From Vibrio hepatarius (GTDB lineage Bacteria; Pseudomonadota; Gammaproteobacteria; Enterobacterales; Vibrionaceae), in assembly GCF_011806575.1 (NCBI RefSeq), contig NZ_JAATOO010000011.1:62001-126000 (forward strand): DNA of 64,000 nt, in the 5' to 3' direction. Below the pieces are notes generated by a model, which ran no database searches, was not told where the DNA came from, and saw only the letters and a program-made list of their open reading frames with translations. Made by a program: the position numbers and the translations under genes. Positions within the stretch are counted from its first letter, which is position 1; every line of letters starts with the position of its first letter. Below, in pieces: positions 39,902 through 50,383 of the stretch.

Positions 39902-40031
39902 TGTTACCGAATTAACCCAGTCGTTGCTCAGTTATCTCAAATGCTTACTGAACAAATATTGGCTTAGTTCGGTGACCTAATAAGTTAAATGAAAAACAAT
40001 AACTTGAACGAGAAACAATAAGGATATTTCT

Positions 40032-41552
40032 ATGATTTACGCACAACCAGGCAGCCCTGAATCTGTAGTTCAATTTAAGTCTCACTACGACAACTTTATC
40101 GGCGGTGAATGGGTGAAACCGGTGGGTGGAGAATACTTTGATAATATTTCTCCGGTAAATGGTCAGCCTTACTGTAAAGTCGCACGTTCTGGCGAAGCAG
40201 ATATCAGCTTGGCGCTAGACGCAGCACACAGCGTCAGAGCTTCATGGGCAGCAACCAGCGTAGCAGAGCGTTCAAACATTCTTCTGAAAATCGCGGACCG
40301 CATTGAAGAACATCTAGAGGAATTAGCGGTCGCTGAAACTTGGGAAAACGGTAAACCGGTTCGTGAAACCCTAGCGGCTGACTTACCTCTGGTCGTCGAC
40401 CACTTCCGTTACTTTGCGGGTTGTATCCGTGCGCAAGAAGGCAGCGCGGCAGAGCTAGACGCAACAACAGCAAGTTACCATTTCCCAGAACCAATCGGTG
40501 TGGTTGGTCAGATCATCCCTTGGAACTTCCCTATGCTGATGGCGGCCTGGAAGCTGGCACCAGCGTTAGCGGCTGGCTGTTGTATCGTGCTGAAACCAGC
40601 AGAGCAAACACCAACCTCTATCCTCGTTCTGATGGAAAAAATCGGTGATCTGTTACCAGCGGGTGTCATTAACGTGGTCAACGGCTTTGGTAATGAAGCC
40701 GGCCAAGCGCTTGCGACCAGTAACCGTATCGCTAAGTTGGCATTTACCGGTTCAACTCAGGTGGGTAACCACATTCTGAAATGTGCGGCGGATAACCTTA
40801 TCCCATCAACAGTTGAATTGGGTGGTAAGTCACCAAATATCTACTTCCCAGATGTGTTTGACTTTGAAGACGAGTACCTAGACAAGTGTATCGAAGGTAC
40901 TCTACTAGGCTTCTTCAACCAAGGCGAAGTCTGTACCTGTCCATCTCGTGTTCTGGTTCATGAAGACATCTACGACGAGTTTGTGGCAAAACTAGCGGCA
41001 CGTGCAAAAGTCATCAAGCAAGGCAACCCGCTGGATACTGATACTCAAGTTGGTGCGCAGGCGTCTCAAGAGCAATTTGACAAGATCCTAAGCTACCTAG
41101 AGATCGGTCGCCAAGAAGGGGCAAAAGTGGTCTTTGGTGGTGGTGTTTCTGAACAGCCTGATTCAATCAATCAAGGTTACTACATTCAGCCAACGATGCT
41201 TGAAGGCCATAACAAGATGCGTATTTTCCAAGAGGAAATCTTCGGTCCGGTTATCGCTATCACTAAGTTTAAAGATGAAGCCGAAGCGCTTGAAATCGCG
41301 AACGACACTGAATACGGCTTGGGAGCTGGTGTTTGGACACGTGATGCAAACGTCGCGTACCGCATGGGTCGTAAGATTGAAGCGGGTCGTGTTTGGATCA
41401 ACTGTTACCACGCTTACCCAGCTCACGCAGCATTTGGCGGTTACAAAAAATCCGGTATTGGTCGTGAAACTCACAAAATGATGCTGGATCATTACCAAAA
41501 CACCAAAAACTTGCTGATCAGCTACGACGTAAACCCGCTCGGTTTCTTCTAA
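40032..41552 (+). CDS. Aldehyde dehydrogenase (AldB/AcoD type)
   Basis: This 506-residue NAD(P) enzyme oxidises acetaldehyde or related short aldehydes to acids. It shows IIPWNFP (161-167), K188, general base E262 (VELGGKSPN) and nucleophile C301 ([12 protein letters not shown]). It has the full AldB/ExaC-like N-terminus (FIGGEWVKP) and C-terminus ([11 protein letters not shown]). The AcoR-like activator and sigma-54 promoter suggest induction by an alcohol- or acetoin-derived signal (inference). AAGGA precedes the ATG. Confidence 0.92.
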   Translation: MIYAQPGSPESVVQFKSHYDNFIGGEWVKPVGGEYFDNISPVNGQPYCKVARSGEADISLALDAAHSVRASWAATSVAERSNILLKIADRIEEHLEELAVAETWENGKPVRETLAADLPLVVDHFRYFAGCIRAQEGSAAELDATTASYHFPEPIGVVGQIIPWNFPMLMAAWKLAPALAAGCCIVLKPAEQTPTSILVLMEKIGDLLPAGVINVVNGFGNEAGQALATSNRIAKLAFTGSTQVGNHILKCAADNLIPSTVELGGKSPNIYFPDVFDFEDEYLDKCIEGTLLGFFNQGEVCTCPSRVLVHEDIYDEFVAKLAARAKVIKQGNPLDTDTQVGAQASQEQFDKILSYLEIGRQEGAKVVFGGGVSEQPDSINQGYYIQPTMLEGHNKMRIFQEEIFGPVIAITKFKDEAEALEIANDTEYGLGAGVWTRDANVAYRMGRKIEAGRVWINCYHAYPAHAAFGGYKKSGIGRETHKMMLDHYQNTKNLLISYDVNPLGFF

Positions 41553-41565
41553 GCAAACCAACTGC

Positions 41566-41590
41566 AAGGGGCGTCTTTATGACGCCCTTT
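41566..41590. terminator. Terminator after aldehyde dehydrogenase
   Basis: AAGGGGCGTC/GACGCCCTT with a TTTAT loop is followed by a T7 run. The minus-strand gene beside it has its stop inside the loop and stem. Confidence 0.85.
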
Positions 41591-41768
41591 TTTTCTTCGA
41601 TTGTTTGTATTTGTCCGAAAGATACAACGCAGCACTCGCTACAAGTGCAAGTACGGAAACTGTAAACAAAGCAGGCATGTTTAATATCCACGCCAACGTA
41701 GCGGCCAAGAATGCAACGAATAACACCAACCGACTGCTAGACATAATGCGACCGAGTTTTCTGCTCAT
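41577..41768 (-). CDS. Small two-helix membrane protein
   Basis: This 63-residue protein has two hydrophobic helices (about 13-30 and 33-50) and a lysine-rich C-terminus (KYKQSKKKRAS), so it is a small inner-membrane protein with a cytosolic tail. AGGGGGCG precedes the ATG at about 5 nt. Its last codons overlap the neighbouring terminator stem. No family recognised. Confidence 0.6.
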   Translation of the reverse strand: MSRKLGRIMSSSRLVLFVAFLAATLAWILNMPALFTVSVLALVASAALYLSDKYKQSKKKRAS

Positions 41769-41925
41769 AACGCCCCCTATTTACAGGAATGATAATGAAG
41801 TGTGGTGAGTTTGCCCCTATCCACACATTGATTGTCTCATTGGGCGAACAAAAAACGACCTAAATTAATCTCAAATCTTCTCACTGCGTGATGTAGCACT
41901 TACGTTTGATATTGGCCAATGCGCC

Positions 41926-43080
41926 CTAACACGCAATAGCTTGATTTGGATCGGCCTTGTCTAAGTATTTTTGTCGAATGGTGAGAAATTGATCGAGGTT
42001 AGTTGTCAGTACATCAACACATAGTGGGTCAAACATTATTCCGCTCTGCTGAATCACATACTGAACAACACGCTCGACGCTCCATGCCGGTTTATACGCT
42101 CGGCGGCTAAGTAGCGCGTCAAATACATCCGCCAAGGTAACAATGCGTGCTTCAAGCGGAATAGCATCACCAGCCAAACCATCAGGTAAACCTGAACCAT
42201 CGTAACATTCATGGTGATGGCGGATAATGTTCTTGATAAAGCGCACCTCTTGCTCAGACACCGTATTCGGCCCACAAAGGCCGACAACATCTTCGATGAT
42301 CCGCTCTCCATAAATCGTGTGGTTGTTCATCACTAAACGTTCTTCAGATGTAAATTGATTGGTGCTGAATAGAATCTCATCTGGAATCATGTACTTGCCA
42401 ATATCATGCAGCGGTGCGTACTGGCGAATTTGGTGAATGAACTGGTGGTTGATATCCAAACCACGCTCCGATAGCAGCCGAGCGATCAACTCGCTGTACA
42501 TACCCATCCGGGTGAGGTGCTCTTTGGTTTCAGGGTCTCTTGCGTGCCCCATGCTGAGCGCAATGTTCAACGAAGAGCGAAAATGCCTTTGGCTATCAAA
42601 CAATTGAACAAATAAGTTGCTGACAGTTTGCGACAAGTAAGCAAAATCTTTGGCAACCGAATCTTGGTTAAAGAAACACGATTGTGAGGCGTTGATAAAC
42701 ACAAAGCCGATGGTTTTTTCTTGATAGGAAATAGGAAAAGTATAACTGCTGCGATGACCCAAACTCACCAACTCGCTAATACGCTCAGCGCTTGCCATCT
42801 TACCCAAGTCGTCGATCACTCGGATATCAGACAAACGCGCCACATTTCCCAATGATGAGTCGAGGTGGAGCTCTTGCTCTTTGAAATCGTAGCGGCCTGC
42901 CTTTGACAACTTATCTTTGACGTAATAATTCGAGACAATTTTTTTGTTGTCGACAAGCGCAATTGAGAAGCGAGATAACTCGCCGTAACTTCCCGTCGCC
43001 AACTGATAAACGAGGTCAAGTTTGGTCAGGATTCCGTTGTTCTTGGCAGCAATCCTGTTCAATTCAGAATAGTCAAGCAT
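41926..43080 (-). CDS. GAF-like HD-GYP-family phosphodiesterase
   Basis: This 384-residue soluble protein has an N-terminal GAF-like sensor (about 20-165) and an HD-GYP domain. Metal residues are present: LHDIGK (H225-D226), H254, the HHHE stretch (288-291) and LADVFDALLSRRAYK. The signature is GSGLP (295-299) rather than GYP. Cyclic-di-GMP hydrolysis is likely, but the changed signature may alter activity or partner binding. Monocistronic. Confidence 0.82.
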   Translation of the reverse strand: MLDYSELNRIAAKNNGILTKLDLVYQLATGSYGELSRFSIALVDNKKIVSNYYVKDKLSKAGRYDFKEQELHLDSSLGNVARLSDIRVIDDLGKMASAERISELVSLGHRSSYTFPISYQEKTIGFVFINASQSCFFNQDSVAKDFAYLSQTVSNLFVQLFDSQRHFRSSLNIALSMGHARDPETKEHLTRMGMYSELIARLLSERGLDINHQFIHQIRQYAPLHDIGKYMIPDEILFSTNQFTSEERLVMNNHTIYGERIIEDVVGLCGPNTVSEQEVRFIKNIIRHHHECYDGSGLPDGLAGDAIPLEARIVTLADVFDALLSRRAYKPAWSVERVVQYVIQQSGIMFDPLCVDVLTTNLDQFLTIRQKYLDKADPNQAIAC

Positions 43081-43267
43081 ACGCTATCTAGCCCTAACGT
43101 TGAGTTTTAATTTATTGGAGTAATACCTCAAACCTAGACTAGAAAGTATCAAATTTGTAACAATTAAATCATAGCGGCATGCCGAAAGTTAGAAATCCAT
43201 CATAAAAAAAATTGACTAATTTTTAATCTGCAAATCAAACGCACTCAAACTCATATCGATGCAATAT

Positions 43268-44041
43268 TTAGCCTGCCAAGAGATAAACGTCGGTAAAGAA
43301 GTAAACGGTCATAACGCTACTGGACAACGCGACAAACCTGCGCACATGTTGTTGTTTGACTTGTCTAGAGACTCGCGCGGCGACGTAGCCACCTAACAGC
43401 GTTCCGAGCATGACAACTAAGCCACGGCTCCAGTCGATAGAACCTTGCGAGACGAAAATCACAATCGCGATCAAAGATACGCAGGAAGACACCAGTAACT
43501 TAAGGCCATTCATTTGATTGATATCTTTATATCCAGCCAATACCAAATAACTCAAGACAATGACGCCTAATCCAGCGTTAAAAAAACCGCCGTATGCTGA
43601 GACTGCCATAAGACACAAGGCTAATGCCAAGGTTGACCAGCGTGAGCTAAGCGATGCACCAGTGGCAATTTTTGTCGCGAGATCACCGACTTTCTCACCA
43701 AAAATAAACAGTAAGGTCGCAAATAGGAGCAACCAAGGAATCGCTTCGAGAAACATCGACTCTGAAATGTTAAGCAGCAGATATGCGCCAACGGCGCCGC
43801 CGACTAAGCTCCAAAATACGGTAAATGCGATCGCTTCTGGGTGCTTGGCGATATCCTGCCTGAAGCCATATGCCCCGCTAAGGTAGCCTGCACACGCTGC
43901 AAACGTGTTGGTCGCATTAGCGATAATTGGCGGTACGCCAACGAACAACAGTGTCGGGAAAGTGATAAAGCTGCCGCCACCCGCAACACTGTTTAATACG
44001 CCACCTAGCACACCGGCGATAAATAATAGAATCCATTCCAT
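43268..44041 (-). CDS. TSUP-family (TauE/SafE) membrane permease
   Basis: This protein of about 257 residues has eight hydrophobic segments and the family hallmarks GGVLNSVAGGGSFITFP near the N-terminus and GGFFNAGLGVIVLSYLVLAG in the second half. Members export or import sulfite, sulfonates or other organic anions; the substrate here is unknown. In-frame ATGs at 44083, 44047 and 44041 are all weakly supported. I chose 44041 for the typical MEWILLFIAG start. Confidence 0.82.
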   Translation of the reverse strand: MEWILLFIAGVLGGVLNSVAGGGSFITFPTLLFVGVPPIIANATNTFAACAGYLSGAYGFRQDIAKHPEAIAFTVFWSLVGGAVGAYLLLNISESMFLEAIPWLLLFATLLFIFGEKVGDLATKIATGASLSSRWSTLALALCLMAVSAYGGFFNAGLGVIVLSYLVLAGYKDINQMNGLKLLVSSCVSLIAIVIFVSQGSIDWSRGLVVMLGTLLGGYVAARVSRQVKQQHVRRFVALSSSVMTVYFFTDVYLLAG

Positions 44042-44201
44042 AATCATTGCTTTATAAGTATTTGTTAAAGCAATGTAACTCATTGTAATTGGTCAGTAAA
44101 CGTCCGCTAGCTGGTTTAGTTATGCTCGTCTACATCAAGCAAACATTACTGGCTAGCCGTCACTGAATATTGATTGCCGAATATCTGTTACTTAATACCA
44201 G

Positions 44202-45032
44202 TTATTTAATATCCAAGGCAATTTCTTTCCAGTCCTGTAGCTCTTGGCGATAGAACTTGATCTGTTTTGGCGTGGTAGAGTTGAGTATCTGCACAAAGTA
44301 GCGGTCATTGATCTGTTTGTTGAACTGCAACTTTTGTTGCAGTCCATCATCAAAAAAGCTCTCCGAGTCAAACAACATCTGGTTGAGTTTGGATTCGAAA
44401 TAGGCTTTGTCGCTGCGCTTTGCAAGCAGATCGTTAATCTGGATCCGCATCTTAGTTTGATGCTCAATCCAGTCGGGCGCGGTGATCATCAGTTCTTGAC
44501 TCCACTGAGTGATCAGCGTTTGCTGTTCATCTGTCACCGAGCCCAACCAGTCGTCCAAGTTTTCTTCAATGCGCTCGGCGTATTTCTCACGTTGCTCTTG
44601 TTCGGTTCTTGCTAATGTGCGTTTCTTATAACGGGTATGTCTGATACGAATATTACTCATCAGCTCATCGGCCTGCTCGTCCGATAGCTGCTTGGCGATG
44701 TCGAAAACCTCCGGTTCAATCCGCTCTAGCAGCCGCTCACTATGACGGCGAAACTTATCTTGCTGCTGGTGTAACTCATCCAATGTAAAGGTATGCGGGT
44801 CAAGAGCAATCAACTGATCGAGATGTTCAACGTAGTTTGGGATCTCTTGGCTTTTATGCCATTCACTTAATACTTGCAGCTTATCGCTGATCTGCGTTTC
44901 TTGGTTATCATCGAGTTCAACAAAATCCTCAACGTATTCGATCAGAATCCAATCGAGATTGTCGTAAACCAGCTTTGTACTACAACCAAGCAGCAATAAA
45001 CAAATGACGCTAACAATTCCCCAACGTTTCAT
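44202..45032 (-). CDS. DUF6279-family lipoprotein
   Basis: This 276-residue protein has a lipobox LLGC (C17), so it is a predicted outer-membrane or periplasmic lipoprotein. The rest is long charged helices with phrases like YDNLDWILIEYVEDFVELDDNQ, typical of the DUF6279 family of unknown function. It is monocistronic and divergent from the GGDEF-EAL gene. Confidence 0.75.
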   Translation of the reverse strand: MKRWGIVSVICLLLLGCSTKLVYDNLDWILIEYVEDFVELDDNQETQISDKLQVLSEWHKSQEIPNYVEHLDQLIALDPHTFTLDELHQQQDKFRRHSERLLERIEPEVFDIAKQLSDEQADELMSNIRIRHTRYKKRTLARTEQEQREKYAERIEENLDDWLGSVTDEQQTLITQWSQELMITAPDWIEHQTKMRIQINDLLAKRSDKAYFESKLNQMLFDSESFFDDGLQQKLQFNKQINDRYFVQILNSTTPKQIKFYRQELQDWKEIALDIK

Positions 45033-45322
45033 AACACCTCCCTATGTGCACAAACTTAAGTATGAGCTGTATGTGTTTCGTTCCTCACTAACTCTGAACC
45101 AAAAACCAGCGCTTAGCCACCCTAACAATGTCTTAAGTTCGCTTCTAATTAAAAAATTTACATAGCTGTGTAATTCCCTGATTTTATTTGGGTTGCTTGT
45201 GATGCCGCTAGATAAAAACTGTTAATAACATGCAACTTGCTTGCTATTGATAGAATTAATTTGCAATACTCCGCGTTCCATCTTTGTTCAACTGATAGTT
45301 TACTAAGGCTCTTTACACTTCC

Positions 45323-47815
45323 ATGGATGTTTTGACCGACAAAAAGTTGCTTAACTTAATAACCTACGCACCTGCAACGATCGTCGGCGCCTTCACCTTG
45401 CTTTGGCTTGCCCTTTCCATCACCGATATGGTGTTGAGCTCCCAGCAAGATCTTAAAGATTTCCAACAAGACTATCAGCAACGACAAGACACCATTCTTA
45501 CTAAGCAAGTTGAGTATATCGCTCAACAGGTGAAATTTGCCCGCGAGCAAACCGAGTCTCAACTTGAAGAAACCATTCGTGACCGCATTTACGAAGCTCA
45601 TCGTATTGCGACTCGTCTATATGAAAGCAACCGAAACCTACCAGAAGAGCGTGTAACTCGTATCATTACCGATGCGCTACGCGTAATGAGTTTTAACGAG
45701 GGTCGCGGTTACTTCTTTATCTACAAAACTAACGGCCTCAGTGTTATGCATCCACTGTTCCCTAATGTAGAGGGCAGTTCACTCTGGGATTACCAAGACT
45801 CGCGCGGTAACTACATCGTGCAAGATATGGGCGCTAAAGTAAAAGCAGATGGCGAAGGCTTCTATCATTGGTGGTTCGCCAAACCAGAGCAACAAAACGA
45901 GCAGTTTGAGAAAATCGGTTTTGGTAAATACTTTGCACCATACGATTGGTTTATCGGCACCGGGGAATACGTCGTCGACGTTGAAGACGATATCAAAAAG
46001 ACTGTACTTGAGTGGATACGAAACCTAAGGTTTGGCCAATTTGGCTATATTCTGGTACTGGATGCGGACGGCACAATACTTTCGCATGTCGACTCAGATT
46101 TGATCGGTAAAAACGCGTTAGAGCTTGGCACTCAAGCCAACATTGACGGGGCGAAGCAGTTGCTTAACGCAGATAACGAGTTTGTTCGTTACTCGGCGTC
46201 GTATAAACCGGAGGGCGTAAGCGAGAGTGCTAAGATCAGCTACGTAATGAAAGAGCCTTCTTGGGGCTGGACCATCAGTGCTGGTGTCTACCAAGAAGAA
46301 TACAATCGAGCGCTTAAAGAACGCCAAAGCAAGTTGGAAGAAGAGCAAAACGACGCCGTGGTGCAGATGATCATTATCAACACCATTACCACGCTGATCG
46401 TCGCCTTGTGTTCTTTCTGGCTCAGCCGTGGTATTGCCAACCGATTTAAGCGCTTCCAATCCCGTATCAGCAGTAACTTTCACCAACTCGAAGAGACAAA
46501 GAACAAGCTTGAATATCTGGCGCGCCACGATGAACTGACCGGACTGCCGAACCGTTCGTTATTGCACGAACAAATCTCGGTGGGCATCTGTAATTCTCGC
46601 CTCAACGAGCGTCAATTGGCGGTAATGTTTGTCGATTTAGATGACTTTAAGAAAGTCAATGATCTCTATGGTCACAGCGCGGGTGACCAATTGTTGAACC
46701 AAATCAGTAAGAAATTCGAAGCTTTCCTTAAAGCGGATGAATTTGTCGCCCGTTTTGGCGGCGATGAGTTTATCTTCAGCTTCCCAAATTTAGACAGTTT
46801 GGTCGAAACAGAGAGCAAAGTCGAACAGATCAAAGCCGCTTTTGAACAGCCATTTATCGTTGGTGGTCGCACAATTCACGCAAGCTGCTCGATTGGTGTG
46901 TCAATGTTCCCAACCGATGGTGACGACCCAGAAGATCTGATTTCGAAAGCCGACATCGTGCTTTACAAATCCAAAGCACGCCACAAAGGTGATGTACTGT
47001 TCTTCGACAACACTATTAATCAACAGGTACAACACGACTTCCTTGTTGAGCACGAGTTACGCCGCGCCATCGAACACAATGAGCTCACTATCGCTTATCA
47101 GCCACAATTCGAGGCAAAAACAGACAAGCTTTACGGTGTTGAAGCCCTACTGAGATGGCACAACCCACTGCTTGGTCAGGTATCGCCACTTGAGTTTATT
47201 TCTCTTGCAGAAGAAAACGGCTTGATTCATCGCTTAGGTGAGTTTGCAATTGACCGTGCCTGTGAAGAAATAGGCCGCCTGTTTCCGGACTCAGATAGCG
47301 ACTTGCGACTGTCGATCAATATCTCACCGACTCAGTTGATGGACAACGGTTTCGTGTCGTTGCTGGAAAACACCGTTGCTAAGCATCAGCTTCCTAGCCG
47401 TCGTATCACTTTAGAAATCACAGAAAACGTACTGATCAACGATTTACCTAAAGTGACACCGATCATCGTCCGTTTGAAATCACTCGGTTTCACCGTTTCT
47501 CTTGATGACTTTGGTACGGGCTATTCATCGCTTAGTTATCTAAGTGCCCTGCCCCTCGATGAGCTAAAAATCGACCAAATTTTCATCGATAAAATGTTGA
47601 GTTCTGAACATAGTGACTCTTTGGTGAAAGCGATATTGGCGATCGCAGAGTCGTCGGATATGACTGTCGTCGCGGAAGGTGTCGAAACCCAAGCCCAGAA
47701 GGATGTTTTGATTCAATACGGCTGTGATGTCTTGCAAGGTTACTTTATCGAACGACCAATCAACATTGATCAACTGGCTCAAAAATACTCTGAGAAATAT
47801 TTAGAGTTCAAATAA
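45323..47815 (+). CDS. Cache-GGDEF-EAL dual-domain cyclic-di-GMP protein
   Basis: This 830-residue membrane protein has helix 1 (about 17-37) and a periplasmic double Cache sensor (about 50-345, with GYFFIYKTNG and FGYILVLDADG). After helix 2 (about 347-367) come GGDEF and EAL domains. GGDEF (479-483) is intact without an RxxD inhibitory site before it. EALLRW (607-612) and DDFGTGYSS are intact. Either activity, or switching, is possible. Start ATG 45323 has a weak ribosome-binding site. Confidence 0.92.
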   Translation: MDVLTDKKLLNLITYAPATIVGAFTLLWLALSITDMVLSSQQDLKDFQQDYQQRQDTILTKQVEYIAQQVKFAREQTESQLEETIRDRIYEAHRIATRLYESNRNLPEERVTRIITDALRVMSFNEGRGYFFIYKTNGLSVMHPLFPNVEGSSLWDYQDSRGNYIVQDMGAKVKADGEGFYHWWFAKPEQQNEQFEKIGFGKYFAPYDWFIGTGEYVVDVEDDIKKTVLEWIRNLRFGQFGYILVLDADGTILSHVDSDLIGKNALELGTQANIDGAKQLLNADNEFVRYSASYKPEGVSESAKISYVMKEPSWGWTISAGVYQEEYNRALKERQSKLEEEQNDAVVQMIIINTITTLIVALCSFWLSRGIANRFKRFQSRISSNFHQLEETKNKLEYLARHDELTGLPNRSLLHEQISVGICNSRLNERQLAVMFVDLDDFKKVNDLYGHSAGDQLLNQISKKFEAFLKADEFVARFGGDEFIFSFPNLDSLVETESKVEQIKAAFEQPFIVGGRTIHASCSIGVSMFPTDGDDPEDLISKADIVLYKSKARHKGDVLFFDNTINQQVQHDFLVEHELRRAIEHNELTIAYQPQFEAKTDKLYGVEALLRWHNPLLGQVSPLEFISLAEENGLIHRLGEFAIDRACEEIGRLFPDSDSDLRLSINISPTQLMDNGFVSLLENTVAKHQLPSRRITLEITENVLINDLPKVTPIIVRLKSLGFTVSLDDFGTGYSSLSYLSALPLDELKIDQIFIDKMLSSEHSDSLVKAILAIAESSDMTVVAEGVETQAQKDVLIQYGCDVLQGYFIERPINIDQLAQKYSEKYLEFK

Positions 47816-47966
47816 TTACAATTCGTAGTAAAATCGGGGCGATTTTTGAAAAATGCTGTGCTAACATAGCTCGCTTTTTGACGCACCTCACAAATTATCG
47901 CAAATTTAGTGGGGATAAATGCACGTTTTGTTGTTAAAAACAAACCACAAAATAGCGAACTTTTAG

Positions 47967-49562
47967 ATGTCTAATATTACGCAGTCAGTCAGCGGTGTCC
48001 CAAGTCATACAACCGTTGCTCCGACAGCTGACACAACTTCTCAATCCCTAAGCTTTTTCCATAAACTTGAACTGAATAATCCGGTTTTCTGGATAAGCGG
48101 CAGCTTTCTTACTCTGTTTGTTTTGCTTGCCATTACGAACTCATCAGGACTGACCCACCTTGTAAATACTGGGTTTGGCTACGCCACTGAATACTTCGGC
48201 GCCTACTGGCAGGTGCTGCTTCTCGCTAACTTTCTTATTGGCTTAGTGCTAGCACTTGGCCGTACTGGTTACGTCCGTTTGGGTGGTTTGTCCGCACCGG
48301 ATATCGACACCTTCAAATGGTTGTCAATTGTCCTCTGTACTCTGCTTGCCGGTGGTGGCGTATTCTGGGCGGCAGCTGAGCCCATCGCTCATTTCGTAAC
48401 AGCGCCACCGCTATATGGTGAGTCATCGCCAAAAACATCGGCGATCAACGCCCTATCGCAATCTTTCATGCACTGGGGTTTTCTTGCATGGGCCATCCTC
48501 GGCTGTTTGTCTTCGGTGGTGCTAATGCATTTGCACTACGACAAAGGCTTACCACTCAAACCACGTACTTTGCTCTACCCTATCTTTGGTGACAAAGCGA
48601 TCAACGGTTGGATTGGTACGGTGACTGACGCGTGTAGCATCATCGCTGTAGCGGCAGGTACCATCGGGCCTATCGGCTTTTTGGGTTTGCAAATCAGTTA
48701 CGCTCTGAACGCACTGTTTGGTATCCCAGATACCTTTGTCACTCAATGCATGGTGGTGTTATTTGCGATTGCGATGTACACCCTATCGGCGCTGAGCGGA
48801 GTAAGCCGCGGGATTCAACTTGTTAGCCGTTACAACATCATCCTGTCGGTGATATTGATCGCTTACATCCTGTTCTTTGGCCCAACTAGCTTTATCGTAG
48901 ATGGCTATGTGCAAGGCGTAGGACGTATGGTCGATAACTTTATCCCAATGGCGCTCTACCGTGGTGATACCGGTTGGTTAAGCTGGTGGACCGTATTTTT
49001 CTGGGGCTGGTTTATTGGTTATGGACCGATGATGGCGATTTTTATCGCGCGTATTTCACGTGGACGCACTATTCGTCAGTTAATTTTGTCTGTGAGCATC
49101 GCTGCGCCACTTATCACCTGTTTCTGGTTTAGCATCGTTGGTGGCAGCGGTTTGGCGTTCGAGCTTGAGAATCCAGGTTTGATCTCTAGTGCGTTTGAAG
49201 GTTTCAACCTTCCGGCTGTGCTGTTGGCAATCACGTCAGAACTGCCGTTCCCATTGATTATCTCAGTGCTGTTCCTGATCCTAACCACCACGTTTATCGT
49301 TACCACTGGTGACTCGATGACTTACACCATCAGTGTGGTGATGACAGGTTCTACTGAACCGAACGCGGTCATTCGTTCTTTCTGGGGCATCATCATGGGT
49401 ATGGTGGCGATCGCCTTGATTTCGATGGGTTCAGGCGGAATTTCTGCGCTGCAATCATTCATCGTCATTACCGCAGTGCCGGTTTCATTTATTTTGCTGC
49501 CGAGCATTTGGAAAGCGCCGAAGATGGCGAACCAAATGGCAAAAGACCAAGGTATTATCTAG
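47967..49562 (+). CDS. BCCT-family transporter
   Basis: This 531-residue inner-membrane protein is a betaine/choline/carnitine-type transporter with about twelve helices. It contains the family tryptophan segment LSWWTVFFWGWFIGYGP and the RISRGRTIRQ loop that follows it. Substrates of the family are quaternary ammonium solutes; the exact one is unknown. It lies immediately before the convergent PhnR-like regulator of an organophosphorus uptake operon, which may hint at a choline- or betaine-type partner substrate (inference). Confidence 0.9.
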   Translation: MSNITQSVSGVPSHTTVAPTADTTSQSLSFFHKLELNNPVFWISGSFLTLFVLLAITNSSGLTHLVNTGFGYATEYFGAYWQVLLLANFLIGLVLALGRTGYVRLGGLSAPDIDTFKWLSIVLCTLLAGGGVFWAAAEPIAHFVTAPPLYGESSPKTSAINALSQSFMHWGFLAWAILGCLSSVVLMHLHYDKGLPLKPRTLLYPIFGDKAINGWIGTVTDACSIIAVAAGTIGPIGFLGLQISYALNALFGIPDTFVTQCMVVLFAIAMYTLSALSGVSRGIQLVSRYNIILSVILIAYILFFGPTSFIVDGYVQGVGRMVDNFIPMALYRGDTGWLSWWTVFFWGWFIGYGPMMAIFIARISRGRTIRQLILSVSIAAPLITCFWFSIVGGSGLAFELENPGLISSAFEGFNLPAVLLAITSELPFPLIISVLFLILTTTFIVTTGDSMTYTISVVMTGSTEPNAVIRSFWGIIMGMVAIALISMGSGGISALQSFIVITAVPVSFILLPSIWKAPKMANQMAKDQGII

Positions 49563-49565
49563 TGC

Positions 49566-49597
49566 GAAGGCCTCTTCTGGTTTCAGAAGAGGCCTTC
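49566..49597. terminator. Bidirectional terminator
   Basis: A 14-bp perfect stem GAAGGCCTCTTCTG/CAGAAGAGGCCTTC with a GTTT loop is followed by TTCTTTTT. The stop of the minus-strand regulator lies in the loop. Confidence 0.92.
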
Positions 49598-50317
49598 TTC
49601 TTTTTCACTGTCGATTCTAATCACGACCGCATCTGGTCGCCAGTATTCAAACTCAACATCCATGAGTTTCCAATCTTGTTTGTAGTTCACACGGCAAATC
49701 TTTAGCACCGGTTGCCCCTCAGCCAAGTTCAACGCCTTAGCCACGTGCGCTGGCGCCGCGGTTGGAATGACGTCAAAGCGTGAACGTCTGGTCTCATAAC
49801 CGTATTTCCGCTTGAACAACCCGGTCAAGGAGAGAGTTAAGTTCTCCTCGAGTATCCCCTCAAACAAATCAGCCTGTAGTACGTTTTCTACAAACAACAC
49901 CGCACGACCATCAATAAAACGCTGACGCTCTATCACATGTATTTGCGCCATATGATTCAGCTCCAAAGCTCGAGAATACACCTCGGTTGCGATCTCGGTT
50001 CGAACGCTGATAAGGCGCGTTTCGGCAATTCTGTCTTGTTCGCGGATCATCTGATGAAAATGCGAACGTGACAAGGGGTTGTAGTAAATACGCTCTGGCG
50101 AAACATACCAACCACGCCTTTCTTCACGATAGATAAGCCCTTCAGTTTCTAGCGAGACTAACGCGTCTTTGATCGTGATTCGCGTGGTAGAAAACAACAC
50201 GCTGAGGTCACGTTCAGATGGCAACTTCTGCCCTTTTAGCATCATGCCTGTATGGATTCTTTCTCGTAAGCTGTTCTTTATTCGACTCAATTGGGTCGTT
50301 GGGGACGTTGTTTGCAC
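49583..50317 (-). CDS. GntR/HutC-family regulator, PhnR-like
   Basis: This 244-residue regulator has an N-terminal winged helix-turn-helix (KLPSERDLSVLFSTTRITIKDALVSLETEGLIY) and a C-terminal UTRA effector domain (ADLFEGILEENLTLSL; ILKICRVNYKQDWKLM-type). Size and context match PhnR of the 2-aminoethylphosphonate locus. It is divergent from the ABC operon, and a shared 13-bp element lies before each start. It probably represses the operon until the substrate appears. The last codons sit inside the shared terminator. Confidence 0.85.
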   Translation of the reverse strand: MQTTSPTTQLSRIKNSLRERIHTGMMLKGQKLPSERDLSVLFSTTRITIKDALVSLETEGLIYREERRGWYVSPERIYYNPLSRSHFHQMIREQDRIAETRLISVRTEIATEVYSRALELNHMAQIHVIERQRFIDGRAVLFVENVLQADLFEGILEENLTLSLTGLFKRKYGYETRRSRFDVIPTAAPAHVAKALNLAEGQPVLKICRVNYKQDWKLMDVEFEYWRPDAVVIRIDSEKEEGLF

Positions 50318-50325
50318 TCTGAGTC

Positions 50326-50338
50326 CTGATCTAGTCCA
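50326..50338. promoter_or_regulatory. Candidate PhnR operator, copy 1
   Basis: CTGATCTAGTCCA lies 9 nt upstream of the regulator ATG and matches the copy at 50508-50520 in 12 of 13 positions. Its core GAT-CTA-GTC is a near-palindrome. Confidence 0.45.
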
Positions 50339-50383
50339 CGTTATGATTGGCGTTCAAGTTAAGCCAAGCAGGTAACAGAAATA

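Larger units (their letters stand above)
39694..40031. other. Divergent control region of the regulator and aldehyde dehydrogenase
   Basis: This 338-nt region holds two TGT...ACA activator-like sites (39697-39713, 39722-39738), a widely spaced AAATCACA/TGTGATTT pair (39823-39830, 39852-39859) and the sigma-54 promoter (39888-39901). Confidence 0.5.
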
